Positions 52,595 through 61,656 of a stretch of DNA of 64,000 bases are shown here, piece after piece. The stretch is from contig CBDDOJ010000002.1 in the NCBI GenBank assembly GCA_965231865.1, positions 868,001 through 932,000 of the forward strand. The letters are read 5' to 3'. A program made the position numbers and the translations under genes. Under the pieces are notes generated by a model, which did not search any database, had not been told where the DNA came from, and worked only from the letters and a program-made list of their open reading frames with translations. Position 1 is the stretch's first letter. The number at the start of each line of letters is the position of its first letter. This DNA comes from WTGA01 sp965231865. Lineage in GTDB: Bacteria > Pseudomonadota > Gammaproteobacteria > Arenicellales > Poriferihabitantaceae.

Positions 52595-54550
52595 ATGGCT
52601 GAATTCCCGTATCTGCTGTCTCCATTGAACCTGGGTCCGCTGACTGTTCGGAATCGGGTGCTGGTTTCTGCCCATGTTTCGGGATTCGCGGAAGATAACC
52701 GGCCCGGCAGGGAATATATCGAGTACCAGCGTCAATACGCCAGGGGAGGCGTAGGTCTGCAGATCACCGGCGGAACACCGGTTCATCGTTCCGGGATGTT
52801 GAGCATGAGCCGGGACGGCCTGTGGAACCTGGATGACCGCATTGTCCCGGGCTATCAAAAACTGAGCGCTGCGGTTCACAGGGAGGGGGGTCGAATTCTT
52901 GCACAGCTGGCCCACAGCGCCGGAACGGTGCGGATCAACCAGCCCGCCTTCGAAAGCTGGTCCGCATCCCCGGTGTTGTCCCCGGCCACCGGCAACATTT
53001 CCCATGCCATGACCGTGGACGAAATCCAGGAAGTGATCAATGCCTTTGCGGCGGCGGCTGTGCGGGTGAAACAGGGGGGACTGGATGGCGTCGAAATACT
53101 GGGCGCCTTTGGATTTTTGCCCCAGGCTTTCCTGTCTCCGCTGACGAACTGGAGAACGGACCAGTACGGCGGTGGGCTGGACAACCGAATGCGGTTTCTG
53201 GTGGAATTGCTGGAGGCGGTCAGGGAGGCATCGGGAGACGACCGGATTCTTGGAATACGGTTGCCGGGAGACGAGTATGAGCCAGGTGGCCTGGACCTCG
53301 ATCAAATGAAGTCCGTCTGCAGGACCCTTTCCGACCATCGCCTGGTGGATTACCTGAATATCACTGCACACACCAATTTTTCCCATCGCGGCCGGTCCAG
53401 GCACTGGGCCCCGACACCGGCTCCCCATGGCGTTTTTGTTGACCTCGCGGAAAGGATCAAGGAGGTGGTGGATGTTCCGGTGTTTACCGTCGGCAGGATT
53501 GTCGACCCGGTACACGCCGAACAGATTCTGTCCCGGGGAAAAGCGGACATGGTGGGGATGACCCGGGCGCACATTTGCGACCCGCAAATCGTTGCCAGAA
53601 TCCAGTCAAGTGAATTGGCGAGAATCCGCCCCTGTGTGGGTGCGAACACCTGTATCGCCAATCGGTATGCCGGCAGGACCATTCGCTGTATGCACAACCC
53701 GGATGTGGCCAGGCCCGGACGGCGGCTGGAGAAGGCCCATCGGCCCCGCGCCGTCAGTGTGATTGGCGCCGGTCCAGCAGGGCTTGAAGTGGCCAGGGTC
53801 GCGGCGGAACGGGGCCACCGTGTGACGGTTTTCGAGCAAAGCAGTGAACCGGGAGGGCAGCTTGCACTGTGGGCAAGGTCCCGGTCCATGTCCGAATTCA
53901 AAAAGGTGATTGACTGGCGCCTGGCGGAACTGGAAAGACTGGGGGTCGTTCTCGAACTGAACCATCCGGTCAACGGGCATGACCTCATCGGAATCCAGGG
54001 CGATGCAGTGGTGGTGGCAACCGGAGCCACCGACGATGCCCGGCGATTTCCCGGCGGAAGCAGAATCCGTTTGCTGACTCCACATGGCCTGTTGCGTGGA
54101 GAAGAAATCCCCGGAACCAATGCCCTGGTGTGCAGTGATGGCCGGGGTCATGCGGGGTTGGTGGCAGCGGAGTGGCTGGCCCACGAAGGGTTGCGTACCG
54201 AAGTGGTGACCGCTGATTTCGCTCTGGCAGCCGACCTGGACCCCACCCATCGAAATGCCTGGTATGCGCGCCTGGGCAAACTGGGGGTGGTCATGACGGC
54301 ACAATTTGAGATTGTGGACATTTCGGGTCACTGCGTGAATCTGCGAAACGTGTTCACGGATGAAACCGCGCAACGGACGGATATTGACCTGATTGTTGAT
54401 TGGAGCGGGTGTGTGGTCAATGATGCGCTGCTTCATGTCGAACCATCGTCGGGCGATCATGTGGAGCGGCACGGGATCGGGGATTGCATTGCACCCAGGA
54501 GTGTAGAGGTGGCCATGGCGGAAGCCAATAAAATCGGAAGGACCCTGTAA
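52595..54550 (+). CDS. TMADH/DgcA-like flavin oxidoreductase (probable N-demethylase)
   Basis: A 651-residue protein in the trimethylamine dehydrogenase/2,4-dienoyl-CoA reductase family. The N-terminal FMN barrel (LLSPLNLGPLTVRNRV to GMTRAHICDPQ, about 1-335) is followed by a Cys cluster near 345 and a FAD/NAD domain beginning with VIGAGPAGLEVARV near 388. The cluster reads C-V-G-A-N-T-C...C, so one of the usual four Fe-S cysteines is Ala. DgcA and stachydrine demethylases are the closest kind I recognise, suggesting removal of N-methyl groups from dimethylglycine or similar. Location after the betaine importer supports this. Confidence 0.82.
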   Translation: MAEFPYLLSPLNLGPLTVRNRVLVSAHVSGFAEDNRPGREYIEYQRQYARGGVGLQITGGTPVHRSGMLSMSRDGLWNLDDRIVPGYQKLSAAVHREGGRILAQLAHSAGTVRINQPAFESWSASPVLSPATGNISHAMTVDEIQEVINAFAAAAVRVKQGGLDGVEILGAFGFLPQAFLSPLTNWRTDQYGGGLDNRMRFLVELLEAVREASGDDRILGIRLPGDEYEPGGLDLDQMKSVCRTLSDHRLVDYLNITAHTNFSHRGRSRHWAPTPAPHGVFVDLAERIKEVVDVPVFTVGRIVDPVHAEQILSRGKADMVGMTRAHICDPQIVARIQSSELARIRPCVGANTCIANRYAGRTIRCMHNPDVARPGRRLEKAHRPRAVSVIGAGPAGLEVARVAAERGHRVTVFEQSSEPGGQLALWARSRSMSEFKKVIDWRLAELERLGVVLELNHPVNGHDLIGIQGDAVVVATGATDDARRFPGGSRIRLLTPHGLLRGEEIPGTNALVCSDGRGHAGLVAAEWLAHEGLRTEVVTADFALAADLDPTHRNAWYARLGKLGVVMTAQFEIVDISGHCVNLRNVFTDETAQRTDIDLIVDWSGCVVNDALLHVEPSSGDHVERHGIGDCIAPRSVEVAMAEANKIGRTL

Positions 54551-54800
54551 CCCCGAATAAAGGGGTAAAACGGCTGCCGGGTTCAGTCGTGGGTTCCGGT
54601 TTGACCGGATTCCCGGGCTCTTTCGGCGGCCGAATACCGATTGCCTCCCCGGGTTCAGTATCCGCCGGGGTCAGTGGTACACTTCGCAACCATTCCAGGA
54701 AAGGAAAAGATGTTTCGCGGGTTTCGGGATATCCGGTTACACGGAACCGCGGGACTTTTTTCCGGATCATCACCTATTTCATCAAAAGCAGCGGGTATCG

Positions 54801-55643
54801 TTGGAAGCGGGGATTGCAATAGTTGTCATTGTGGCCGCACTGTTCCATGCCACCTGGAACGCTGCGGTTAAATCCGGGAAGGATCATCTGTTGTCGATCA
54901 CCGGAATCAATGTCGCGACTTTCCTCATTGCATTGCCCCTTGTCCCGGTGGTGGGTCTTCCGGCCCCGGAAAGCTGGCCATTTTTGATCACCTCGGCAGT
55001 TCTGCACTTCGGGTATTACATTTCCCTGAGCGAGGCGTACAAATACGGTGATTTTTCACAGGCATACCCCATTGCCCGGGGGACCGCACCCATCATTGTC
55101 ACGGTATGGGGGACGCTGGTTCTTGGGGAAACCCTGTCCACCATCGAACTGGTGTCGCTGATCGGGGTCCTGTCCGGTATTTTGATTTTTACCTCACAGG
55201 CCCTTCCCAGGGTGATGCGTGACCGCAGGGCACTGATTGCCGCCCTGGTCACGTCGGTATTCATTGGTGGCTATACCCTGGCAGACGGGGTCGGCGGCCG
55301 ACTGTCTCAAAATATTCCCGGTTACATGATCTGGCTTTACCTGCTCGACGGCATTCCGGTGTTGGTGTATGCGGTCTGCAGGCGGGGTATCCATGAAGTG
55401 GCCGGGATCCGGCATGACTGGAAGCTGATGTTTGTCGGGGCGGGTCTCGCGTTTGTTTCCTATGCACTGGTTGTGTGGGCGATGAGCCGGGCCCCCATCC
55501 CCCTGGTCTCTGCCCTGCGGGAAACCTCCATCGTGATCGCCGCCCTCATTGGTGCGTTTTATTTCAAGGAATCCTCCGGTCAGCGCAGGATTCTGGCTTC
55601 GGTGGTTATTTTCGTGAGTGTTGCCCTGCTTGCACTGGACTGA
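54801..55643 (+). CDS. EamA/DMT family transporter
   Basis: A 280-residue membrane protein with ten hydrophobic segments in two EamA repeats. The first repeat has HFGYYISLSEAYKYGDFSQAYPIARGTAPI near 70 and the second SYALVVWAMSRAPIPLVSALRETSIVIAALIGAFYFKE near 215, the usual pattern of drug/metabolite exporters. The start is a TTG. The substrate is unknown. It lies between two flavoprotein genes on the same strand, so it may export a product or import a substrate of the same pathway. Confidence 0.87.
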   Translation: MEAGIAIVVIVAALFHATWNAAVKSGKDHLLSITGINVATFLIALPLVPVVGLPAPESWPFLITSAVLHFGYYISLSEAYKYGDFSQAYPIARGTAPIIVTVWGTLVLGETLSTIELVSLIGVLSGILIFTSQALPRVMRDRRALIAALVTSVFIGGYTLADGVGGRLSQNIPGYMIWLYLLDGIPVLVYAVCRRGIHEVAGIRHDWKLMFVGAGLAFVSYALVVWAMSRAPIPLVSALRETSIVIAALIGAFYFKESSGQRRILASVVIFVSVALLALD

Positions 55644-55764
55644 AGCGGGTGAAACCGGCCGCCCCGGGGGATTGCAAAGGCATGGCCACGGCCGATGACC
55701 CGGATTTCGGTGCCGGGGAAACGGAGATTGCGTGATCCAGCCGGTATTTTGTGTGCGGAATATA

Positions 55765-55792
55765 TTGATAAATGGTGCAACCCCGTTATATT
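55765..55792 (+). promoter_or_regulatory. Probable promoter of the dimethylglycine dehydrogenase-like gene
   Basis: TTGATA at 55765-55770 and TATATT at 55787-55792, separated by 16 bases, each match five of six consensus positions. They lie 39 bases upstream of the ATG. Confidence 0.5.
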
Positions 55793-55830
55793 CTGCCTCC
55801 CTCATTCTTTAAACTAAAATATTCAACATT

Positions 55831-58290
55831 ATGGCCATACAGGTTCCAGGCAATGCAAGTGCGGTAATTATTGGTGGGGGAGTAATCGGGTCCAGTGTTG
55901 CCTATCATTTGGCAAGGCTTGGGTGGAGCAATGTGGTGCTGCTTGAGCGGATGCAGTTTGCCTGCGGAACCACCTGGCATGCCGCCGGGTTGATCGGCAC
56001 CATGCGGGCCAATGAAAGCCATGCCAAAATAGCGGAATATTCCATGTCGGTCCTCCATGACATTGAGAGGGAAACCGGCCAGTCAACCGGTTTCAAACAG
56101 GTGGGCTCCCTGTCCATTGCACACAGTGAAGGGCGGTTCGAGGAACTCAAGCGTGTCGCGTCCATGAATAACGCGTTCGGGGTCACCCGGGTGGATATCC
56201 TGACTCCGGGGGAGATCAGGGAACTGTATCCGCTTTTGAAAACCGATGACCTGTTCGGGGGCAGCTGGGTCGCGCACGATGGATACGCCAGCCCGGTGGA
56301 TGTAACGGCGGCGTTTGTGAAGGGTGCCCGGGGAAGGGGGGTGCTTTGCCTGGAAGGTGTCCGGGTAACCGGGATCATGCAGGAAAACGGTAAAGTGGCC
56401 GGGGTCACCACCAGCCAGGGAGATATTCAGTCTGGGGTCGTCATCAATTGTGCGGGAATGTGGGCCCGGGAAGTGGGTCGCATGGCGGGGGTGAATGTGC
56501 CCTTGCACGCCGCGGAACATTATTATGCGGTGACAGAAAAGCTGGATGACCTGCCGCTTGACCTGCCGGTCATGCGGGACCACGATCAATGCGCGTACTA
56601 CAAACAGGATGCGGGCAGCCTGCTCGTTGGCCAATTCGAACCCAATGCCGTGCCATGGGGACAACACGGCATCCCGGAGGATTTCTGCTTTGACGAAATT
56701 GACGGGCATTTCGAAGAGCAGTTGATGCCGGTGCTGGAAGCGGCCATGGAACGGGTTCCGATGTTGCGGGATGTGGGCTGGCGAAAATTTTTCTGTGGCC
56801 CGGAGAGTTTCACACCGGATGACCAGTTCCACCTTGGAGAAGCCCCTGAACTCAAGAATTTTTATGTGGCGGCGGGGTTGAATTCCATCGGCATCCAAAG
56901 TTCGGGAGGGGTGGGCAAGGCACTTTCCGAATGGATACACCAGGGCCATCCGCCGATGGACCTGTGGAGCGTGGACATCCGCCGCATGTATTCTTTTCAG
57001 GGAACCCAGCATTACATCGAAAATCGGGTTAGCGAGACACTCGGGCTGCTGTATGACCATCATTGGCCTTACCGGCAGATGGAAACATCCAGAAATGTCC
57101 GGCATTCGCCGATTCATGAAAGACTGGTGGCGCACAACGCCTGCTTTGGCGAGGTGGCGGGATGGGAAAGACCGAACTGGTTTGCCCCGGAAGGAACCGA
57201 ACCCCGATACGAATACAGTTTTGGAAAACAGAACTGGTTTGAGTATTCGGCGAATGAACACCGTGCCTTCCGGGAAAAAGTGGCGATGTTTGACCAGAGC
57301 AGTTTTTCCAAATATCTGGTCCAGGGCCGGGACAGCTGCAGGGCGCTGCAGCGCATCTGCACTGCGAATGTGGATGTCATGGAAGGGAAAATGGTCTATA
57401 CCCACTGGCTGAATGAACGCGGAGGCATCGAAGCCGATTTAACGGTTACCCGACTCGGTGAGAACAGGTACCTGGTGGTGAGTGGGGCGGGGGTAACCAA
57501 CAAGGACCTGGACTGGCTGGCAAAAAACATTGACCCGGACTGGTATTGTACGGTGACCGATGTGACCAACAGTTGGGCGGTACTGGGAGTCATGGGGCCG
57601 GACAGCCGCCCATTGCTCACGGAATTGCTCGGGTTGGACATGAGTGCGGAAGCCTTTCCGTTCGGAATGACCAGGCCGATGGAACTGGGTTGTGCGGTTG
57701 GCCATGCGGCGAGGGTATCGTTTGTCGGTGAGCTTGGCTGGGAGTTGTACGTGCCCACCGACATGGCCCGGCATGGATTCGATATACTCTGGAGCGCAGG
57801 GGAGCAATACGGGTTGGTGATGGCTGGATTGCATGCGCTGGACAGCGGTCGTATCGAGAAGAAATTCATCCACTTTGGTCATGATGTGGCGGATGAGGAT
57901 ACGCCCCTGGAATGCGGGGCCGGGTTTGTCTGTGATTACGGAAAGGCCATCCCCTTTATCGGCCGGGATGCCCTGTTGGAACAAAGGGAAACGGGTCAAT
58001 GGAAAGGAAAACGGATGGTACAGTTTCTGCTTCAGGACCCGGCGGAAGTGCTGTATCACCACGAACCCATCATGCGTGATGGCAGGCTGGTTGGTCATTT
58101 GACCTCCGGCAACTATGGACATACCCTCGGTGGTGCCGTTGGCCTGGGATATGTGTACCATGAGGAGGGCGTCACCACCGAATATATTGATTCCGGAAAA
58201 TTCGAAATTGAGGTCGGGGATCGCCGGATTCCGGCCAAGGCGAGCCTGACAGCCATGTATGACCCCAAAGGGGTCAAAATGCGTGGATAG
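55831..58290 (+). CDS. Dimethylglycine/sarcosine dehydrogenase-like FAD oxidoreductase with GcvT domain
   Basis: An 819-residue two-part enzyme. The N-terminal DAO flavin domain has VIIGGGVIGSSVAYHL at residues 10-25 and the TTWHAAGL motif near 47, where the His carries covalent FAD in mammalian relatives. A linker domain near 390-440 leads into a GcvT-like folate domain (about 455-720) and its C-terminal barrel. Such proteins oxidise dimethylglycine or sarcosine and pass the formaldehyde to tetrahydrofolate. A promoter lies just upstream. Together with the DgcA-like gene and the Rieske oxygenase it could complete betaine demethylation. Confidence 0.9.
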   Translation: MAIQVPGNASAVIIGGGVIGSSVAYHLARLGWSNVVLLERMQFACGTTWHAAGLIGTMRANESHAKIAEYSMSVLHDIERETGQSTGFKQVGSLSIAHSEGRFEELKRVASMNNAFGVTRVDILTPGEIRELYPLLKTDDLFGGSWVAHDGYASPVDVTAAFVKGARGRGVLCLEGVRVTGIMQENGKVAGVTTSQGDIQSGVVINCAGMWAREVGRMAGVNVPLHAAEHYYAVTEKLDDLPLDLPVMRDHDQCAYYKQDAGSLLVGQFEPNAVPWGQHGIPEDFCFDEIDGHFEEQLMPVLEAAMERVPMLRDVGWRKFFCGPESFTPDDQFHLGEAPELKNFYVAAGLNSIGIQSSGGVGKALSEWIHQGHPPMDLWSVDIRRMYSFQGTQHYIENRVSETLGLLYDHHWPYRQMETSRNVRHSPIHERLVAHNACFGEVAGWERPNWFAPEGTEPRYEYSFGKQNWFEYSANEHRAFREKVAMFDQSSFSKYLVQGRDSCRALQRICTANVDVMEGKMVYTHWLNERGGIEADLTVTRLGENRYLVVSGAGVTNKDLDWLAKNIDPDWYCTVTDVTNSWAVLGVMGPDSRPLLTELLGLDMSAEAFPFGMTRPMELGCAVGHAARVSFVGELGWELYVPTDMARHGFDILWSAGEQYGLVMAGLHALDSGRIEKKFIHFGHDVADEDTPLECGAGFVCDYGKAIPFIGRDALLEQRETGQWKGKRMVQFLLQDPAEVLYHHEPIMRDGRLVGHLTSGNYGHTLGGAVGLGYVYHEEGVTTEYIDSGKFEIEVGDRRIPAKASLTAMYDPKGVKMRG

Positions 58291-58401
58291 AGTCTCTGCC
58301 AGAGGGGTCGTCCCGGGAGCACCCGGGTTCCCGGAAGGCCGGGCCGTGGCGGGTTTCCACGGACCTTGGATTCGGCTTCAGGATGCCTGGACGCAACCCT
58401 C

Positions 58402-58767
58402 ATGAATGGGGCCATTCACCGGTTTGACGAGCAGGATGAATATTATTTTCGGGAAGGCTGTCACATTACGGAACTGTTGAATTGTCCCGATCGCCCGGAA
58501 TTGTCCATCGCCCGGGCACGAGTCGAACCGAACATGACCACGCAATGGCACCGGTTGGCCGGGATAACAGAGCATTATGTTATCCTTGAAGGGGAAGGCC
58601 GGGTGGAAACCGGTGAAAATCCACCTGAAAAAGTGGCCTGCGGCGATGTGGTGGACATTCCCCCCATGACCAGGCAAAGAATCACCAATACCGGCGATTG
58701 CGACCTGGTGTTTCTGGCAATATGCACCCCCAGATTTGTGGTAGAGGGGTACGAAGACATTGAGTGA
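58402..58767 (+). CDS. Small cupin protein
   Basis: A 121-residue single cupin domain. TTQWHRLAGITEHYVILEGEGRV near residue 45 gives H-x-6-E-H type metal ligands and a GDVVDIPPMTRQRITN segment is the second cupin motif; the normal second-motif His is Gln/Arg here. The enzyme activity, if any, is unknown. ATG 58402 is chosen over a TTG at 58366. It lies about 110 bases after the dehydrogenase gene and 180 before a CitE-like lyase on the same strand. Confidence 0.75.
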   Translation: MNGAIHRFDEQDEYYFREGCHITELLNCPDRPELSIARARVEPNMTTQWHRLAGITEHYVILEGEGRVETGENPPEKVACGDVVDIPPMTRQRITNTGDCDLVFLAICTPRFVVEGYEDIE

Positions 58768-58947
58768 TTGGAAAATGAAAAAGCCGTTACCCGGAGCCCG
58801 CATCCGGACACCCATTCCCGGGCAATGGGACCCATTGCCACCTGGATGGAAGGCGCTGCCCCGGGAAAATTCCCGGTACCACCGGCACGAACGGGGGAAC
58901 AGGACGGGTGCCCTGTTTACCGCCGGTTCCTGCACGGAGTCCATGCC

Positions 58948-59811
58948 ATGAATGCCCGACTCTTCCGGCCCAGGAGATCTTTTCTTTTCGTGCCCGGTTC
59001 GAACCTGGCACTGTTTCCCAAGGCGGTTCATTCCCGGGCAGACATTGTGTGCGTGGACCTGGAAGACGCCGTGGCCCCGGATGACAAGGCCCAGGCCAGG
59101 GAAAATACCGTGAAAATGTTGGATCAGTCCCCGTCATTCGGTCAATCCGAGGTGCTGGTACGGGTCAATTCACTCCGGTCCAGGGACGGGATGGCGGATG
59201 TGCTCGCACTGCTGGAATGCACCGCCCCCCCGGACGGCTTGATGCTGCCCAAAGTGAAACATCCCGAGGAAATCCGTGCTCTGGATGATCTGCTGAGCGC
59301 AGAAGGGTCTGATTTGCGGTTGCAGGTGATTATTGAAACGAACCCGGGGCTGGAATGCTGCCATGAGATCGCCCGGGCATCGTGCCGCGTCGATTCACTG
59401 TTGTTCGGGGGAGTGGATATGGCCGCGGAACTGCGGGTTGAACCGACCTGGGAAGGGTTGCACTATGCGAGGATGCGGTGCGTTCATGCGGCGGCGGCGG
59501 CGGAGATTGACATGATTGATGTGCCGTACCTGGACCTCGATAACCTGGATGGACTGGCAAAGGAAGCCGCACTGTGCGCACAGATCGGGATGACCGGAAA
59601 AGGAGCCATCCATCCCAGGCAGTTGCCGGTGATTGTGAAGGCTTTTACACCAAGCACTGACCAGATTGCCCATGCAAGGAAAATTGTTCAGGCGTTTGAA
59701 TCCGCCGATACGGGCCTGGTCGTGGTGGACAATAAACTGATTGAGAAACCGGTTTTGCGCTCAATGTACAGAATTTTGAGCCTGGTGGAGACGATGGACA
59801 TCGACGGTTAA
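58948..59811 (+). CDS. CoA ester lyase (CitE/HpcH-HpaI aldolase family)
   Basis: A 287-residue TIM-barrel enzyme. RSFLFVPGSN at residues 9-18, the CVDLEDAVAPDDK motif with acidic metal ligands near 36, PKVKHPEEI near 95, VIIETNPGLE near 122 with the catalytic Glu, and GGVDMAAEL near 152 are diagnostic. The family cleaves or makes malyl-CoA, citramalyl-CoA or citryl-CoA. The ATG at 58948 was chosen since homologues begin at RSxLFVPG. It ends the block of genes that starts with the betaine importer. Confidence 0.9.
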   Translation: MNARLFRPRRSFLFVPGSNLALFPKAVHSRADIVCVDLEDAVAPDDKAQARENTVKMLDQSPSFGQSEVLVRVNSLRSRDGMADVLALLECTAPPDGLMLPKVKHPEEIRALDDLLSAEGSDLRLQVIIETNPGLECCHEIARASCRVDSLLFGGVDMAAELRVEPTWEGLHYARMRCVHAAAAAEIDMIDVPYLDLDNLDGLAKEAALCAQIGMTGKGAIHPRQLPVIVKAFTPSTDQIAHARKIVQAFESADTGLVVVDNKLIEKPVLRSMYRILSLVETMDIDG

Positions 59812-60027
59812 GCTGGAGCCGTACAAAAAACAGGATTTTACAACTGTCCTACTATTAGAAAATGGAGACATTGTCCTCATGTGTGAACAGGGTATGCTTT
59901 TGACAATTCAAGAGTCTTGCCCGGGTAATTTTTCAGGTGGGGTTGTCCAGATTTGGTCTGCAGATACCTCTATACCAAATCATTGGCAATTTGTTGAATT
60001 CTCGCACGGCGGGTTGGGAAGCAGTGT

Positions 60028-61419
60028 ATGAAGGAAGATCAGCATACAGAGTGGAAAGTATCCTGGCACGATGAACACTTGAAGTGGCTGTGTGGTTTTG
60101 CCAATGCACAGGGTGGTGCGCTGGAGGTGGGTCGCAACGATGAAGGGCAGGTGGTGGGCATTGAAAATGCTGAGCGGATGTTGGAAGAGTTGCCAAACAA
60201 GCTGCGTGATCTGCTTGGAATCATAGCGGACATTGAGTTGCTGGAGGAGGGTGGCCGGTCGTATTTGAGAATCGTGATCGAGCCATACCCGGTACCCATC
60301 AGCTACAGGGGCGAGTACCACTACCGAAGTGGCGCTACAAAGCAGGTTCTTCGAGGCGCAGCGCTAGACCGCTTCCTTCTGGGCAAGACTGGCAAGTGCT
60401 GGGACGCAGTACCGGTACCCAATGTAGGAGTTAAGGATCTGGATACAGCGGCTTTGGCACGATTCCGTGAGCATGCGACACGTGCTAACCGCCTGGAAAC
60501 GAGCGTGCTCAAAGAGCAGGATGCTGCGCTGGTTGAAAAGCTGCGCCTTGTGGAGAACCAATATCTGAAACGTGCAGCAGTTCTCCTGTTTCATCCTGAC
60601 CCCGAACGATTTTTCACTGGCGCTTCGATCAAGATCGGGTACTTTGACAGTGAAACAGAGTTGCGTTATCACGATGAGGTGTGTGGAGACCTGTTTACTC
60701 AGGTCAGCAAGATGATGGATCTTTTGATGACCAAGTATCTGAAGGCAGTGATCAGTTATGAGGGGATTCAACGCATTGAAACCTACCCGATACCGGAAGA
60801 TGCGCTTCGAGAGGCGGCACTGAATGCTGTTGTCCACCGTGATTATGCTGTGGCAGCACCGATTCAGATTCGAGTTTATGCTGATCGATTGAGAATCTGG
60901 AATCCGGGCAGGTTACCTGAGAACTGGTCTTTAGAAAAATTACTTGGCCAGCACCCTTCGCAACCGTCCAATCCAGACATTGCGAACGCTTTTTTCCGGG
61001 CAGGTGAAGTGGAATCCTGGGGGCGGGGTATCCAGCGCATTTTTGAATCCTGCCGAGAAGTTGGTGTACCTGAGCCAACCATACAGGTGGAACCACAGAT
61101 GGGGATCGAATTTGTATTTTCAGAGGCTTACATGGCTAGTGACGTTCGTAGCACTGTTATTGCAGGGGATACAACCAGTAAGGACGCGGGGAAAACCACC
61201 CAAGAAACCACCCAAGAAACCACCCAAGAAACCACCCAAGAAAAAATTCTTGCTTTGTTACGTGAGCACCCTGAACTCACTCGAAAGACATTGGCATCCC
61301 GTATTGGGATTACTCCAGATAGCGTGAAGCATTACCTTGATAGTCTCAAAAAGACAGGACGTGTTCGCCATGTTGGACCGACAAAAAAGGGTCACTGGGA
61401 AGTTATGGATGATGTGTGA
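60028..61419 (+). CDS. AlbA_2/Schlafen-type ATP-binding regulator
   Basis: A 463-residue protein. An AlbA_2 DNA-binding or nucleotide-binding domain spans about 1-130 (WLCGFANAQGGALEVG), a GHKL-like ATPase region lies near 240-345 (EAALNAVVHRDY, then GRGIQRI), then four identical TTQE units at 390-405, and a C-terminal winged helix. Proteins of this type are annotated as RecG-related transcriptional regulators; some act in phage defence. Base composition is lower in G+C than the flanking genes, suggesting acquisition. The ATG lacks a strong ribosome site. Confidence 0.85.
   Translation: MKEDQHTEWKVSWHDEHLKWLCGFANAQGGALEVGRNDEGQVVGIENAERMLEELPNKLRDLLGIIADIELLEEGGRSYLRIVIEPYPVPISYRGEYHYRSGATKQVLRGAALDRFLLGKTGKCWDAVPVPNVGVKDLDTAALARFREHATRANRLETSVLKEQDAALVEKLRLVENQYLKRAAVLLFHPDPERFFTGASIKIGYFDSETELRYHDEVCGDLFTQVSKMMDLLMTKYLKAVISYEGIQRIETYPIPEDALREAALNAVVHRDYAVAAPIQIRVYADRLRIWNPGRLPENWSLEKLLGQHPSQPSNPDIANAFFRAGEVESWGRGIQRIFESCREVGVPEPTIQVEPQMGIEFVFSEAYMASDVRSTVIAGDTTSKDAGKTTQETTQETTQETTQEKILALLREHPELTRKTLASRIGITPDSVKHYLDSLKKTGRVRHVGPTKKGHWEVMDDV
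61195..61242 (+). repeat. Four perfect 12-bp tandem repeats inside the AlbA-type gene
   Basis: ACCACCCAAGAA is repeated four times without a mismatch and codes for four TTQE units in the linker before the winged helix. Copy number should vary by slippage without breaking the frame. Confidence 0.93.
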
Positions 61420-61515
61420 TGCACGCTGCCAATCAGAACCTAAAACAAGTTGCCTGCGGCCGGGTCGATAAATAGCTTCGAACCGGCATTCTCACTAATA
61501 CCGGAGAATAAATTC

Positions 61516-61656
61516 ATGGATACCGACGATTACTGCGTTGAAGAGGTGCTGAGAGAAGCCCGTCGCTTCATGGTGCCGCTTTGTCCGCGTAAGTTTCAAT
61601 GGGGCGACGCAGGGCTACAGCCCTTTTGGGACGACGTTTGCAAGTTTACTGGTTGA
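61516..61656 (+). CDS. Small hypothetical protein (46 residues)
   Basis: An ATG with GGAG about nine bases upstream opens a 46-residue acidic frame (MDTDDYCVEEVLREARRF, then a Trp/Cys-containing end). Its last 11 bases overlap the convergent ypjD gene. I do not recognise a family; it could be a remnant of a longer gene truncated by rearrangement. Confidence 0.4.
   Translation: MDTDDYCVEEVLREARRFMVPLCPRKFQWGDAGLQPFWDDVCKFTG

Noticed and set aside
51803..53587. 594-codon minus-strand open frame
   Set aside because: It lies antisense to the hydrolase and DgcA-like genes, both with clear motifs; its own translation is Arg/Pro/Gly/His-rich without family features, as expected of a shadow frame.
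56083..57405. 440-codon minus-strand open frame
   Set aside because: Antisense to the dimethylglycine dehydrogenase-like gene, no recognisable domain.
61195..61242. CRISPR-like array
   Set aside because: The 12-bp units are contiguous without spacers and stay in frame within a protein gene; no other regularly spaced repeats occur in the window.
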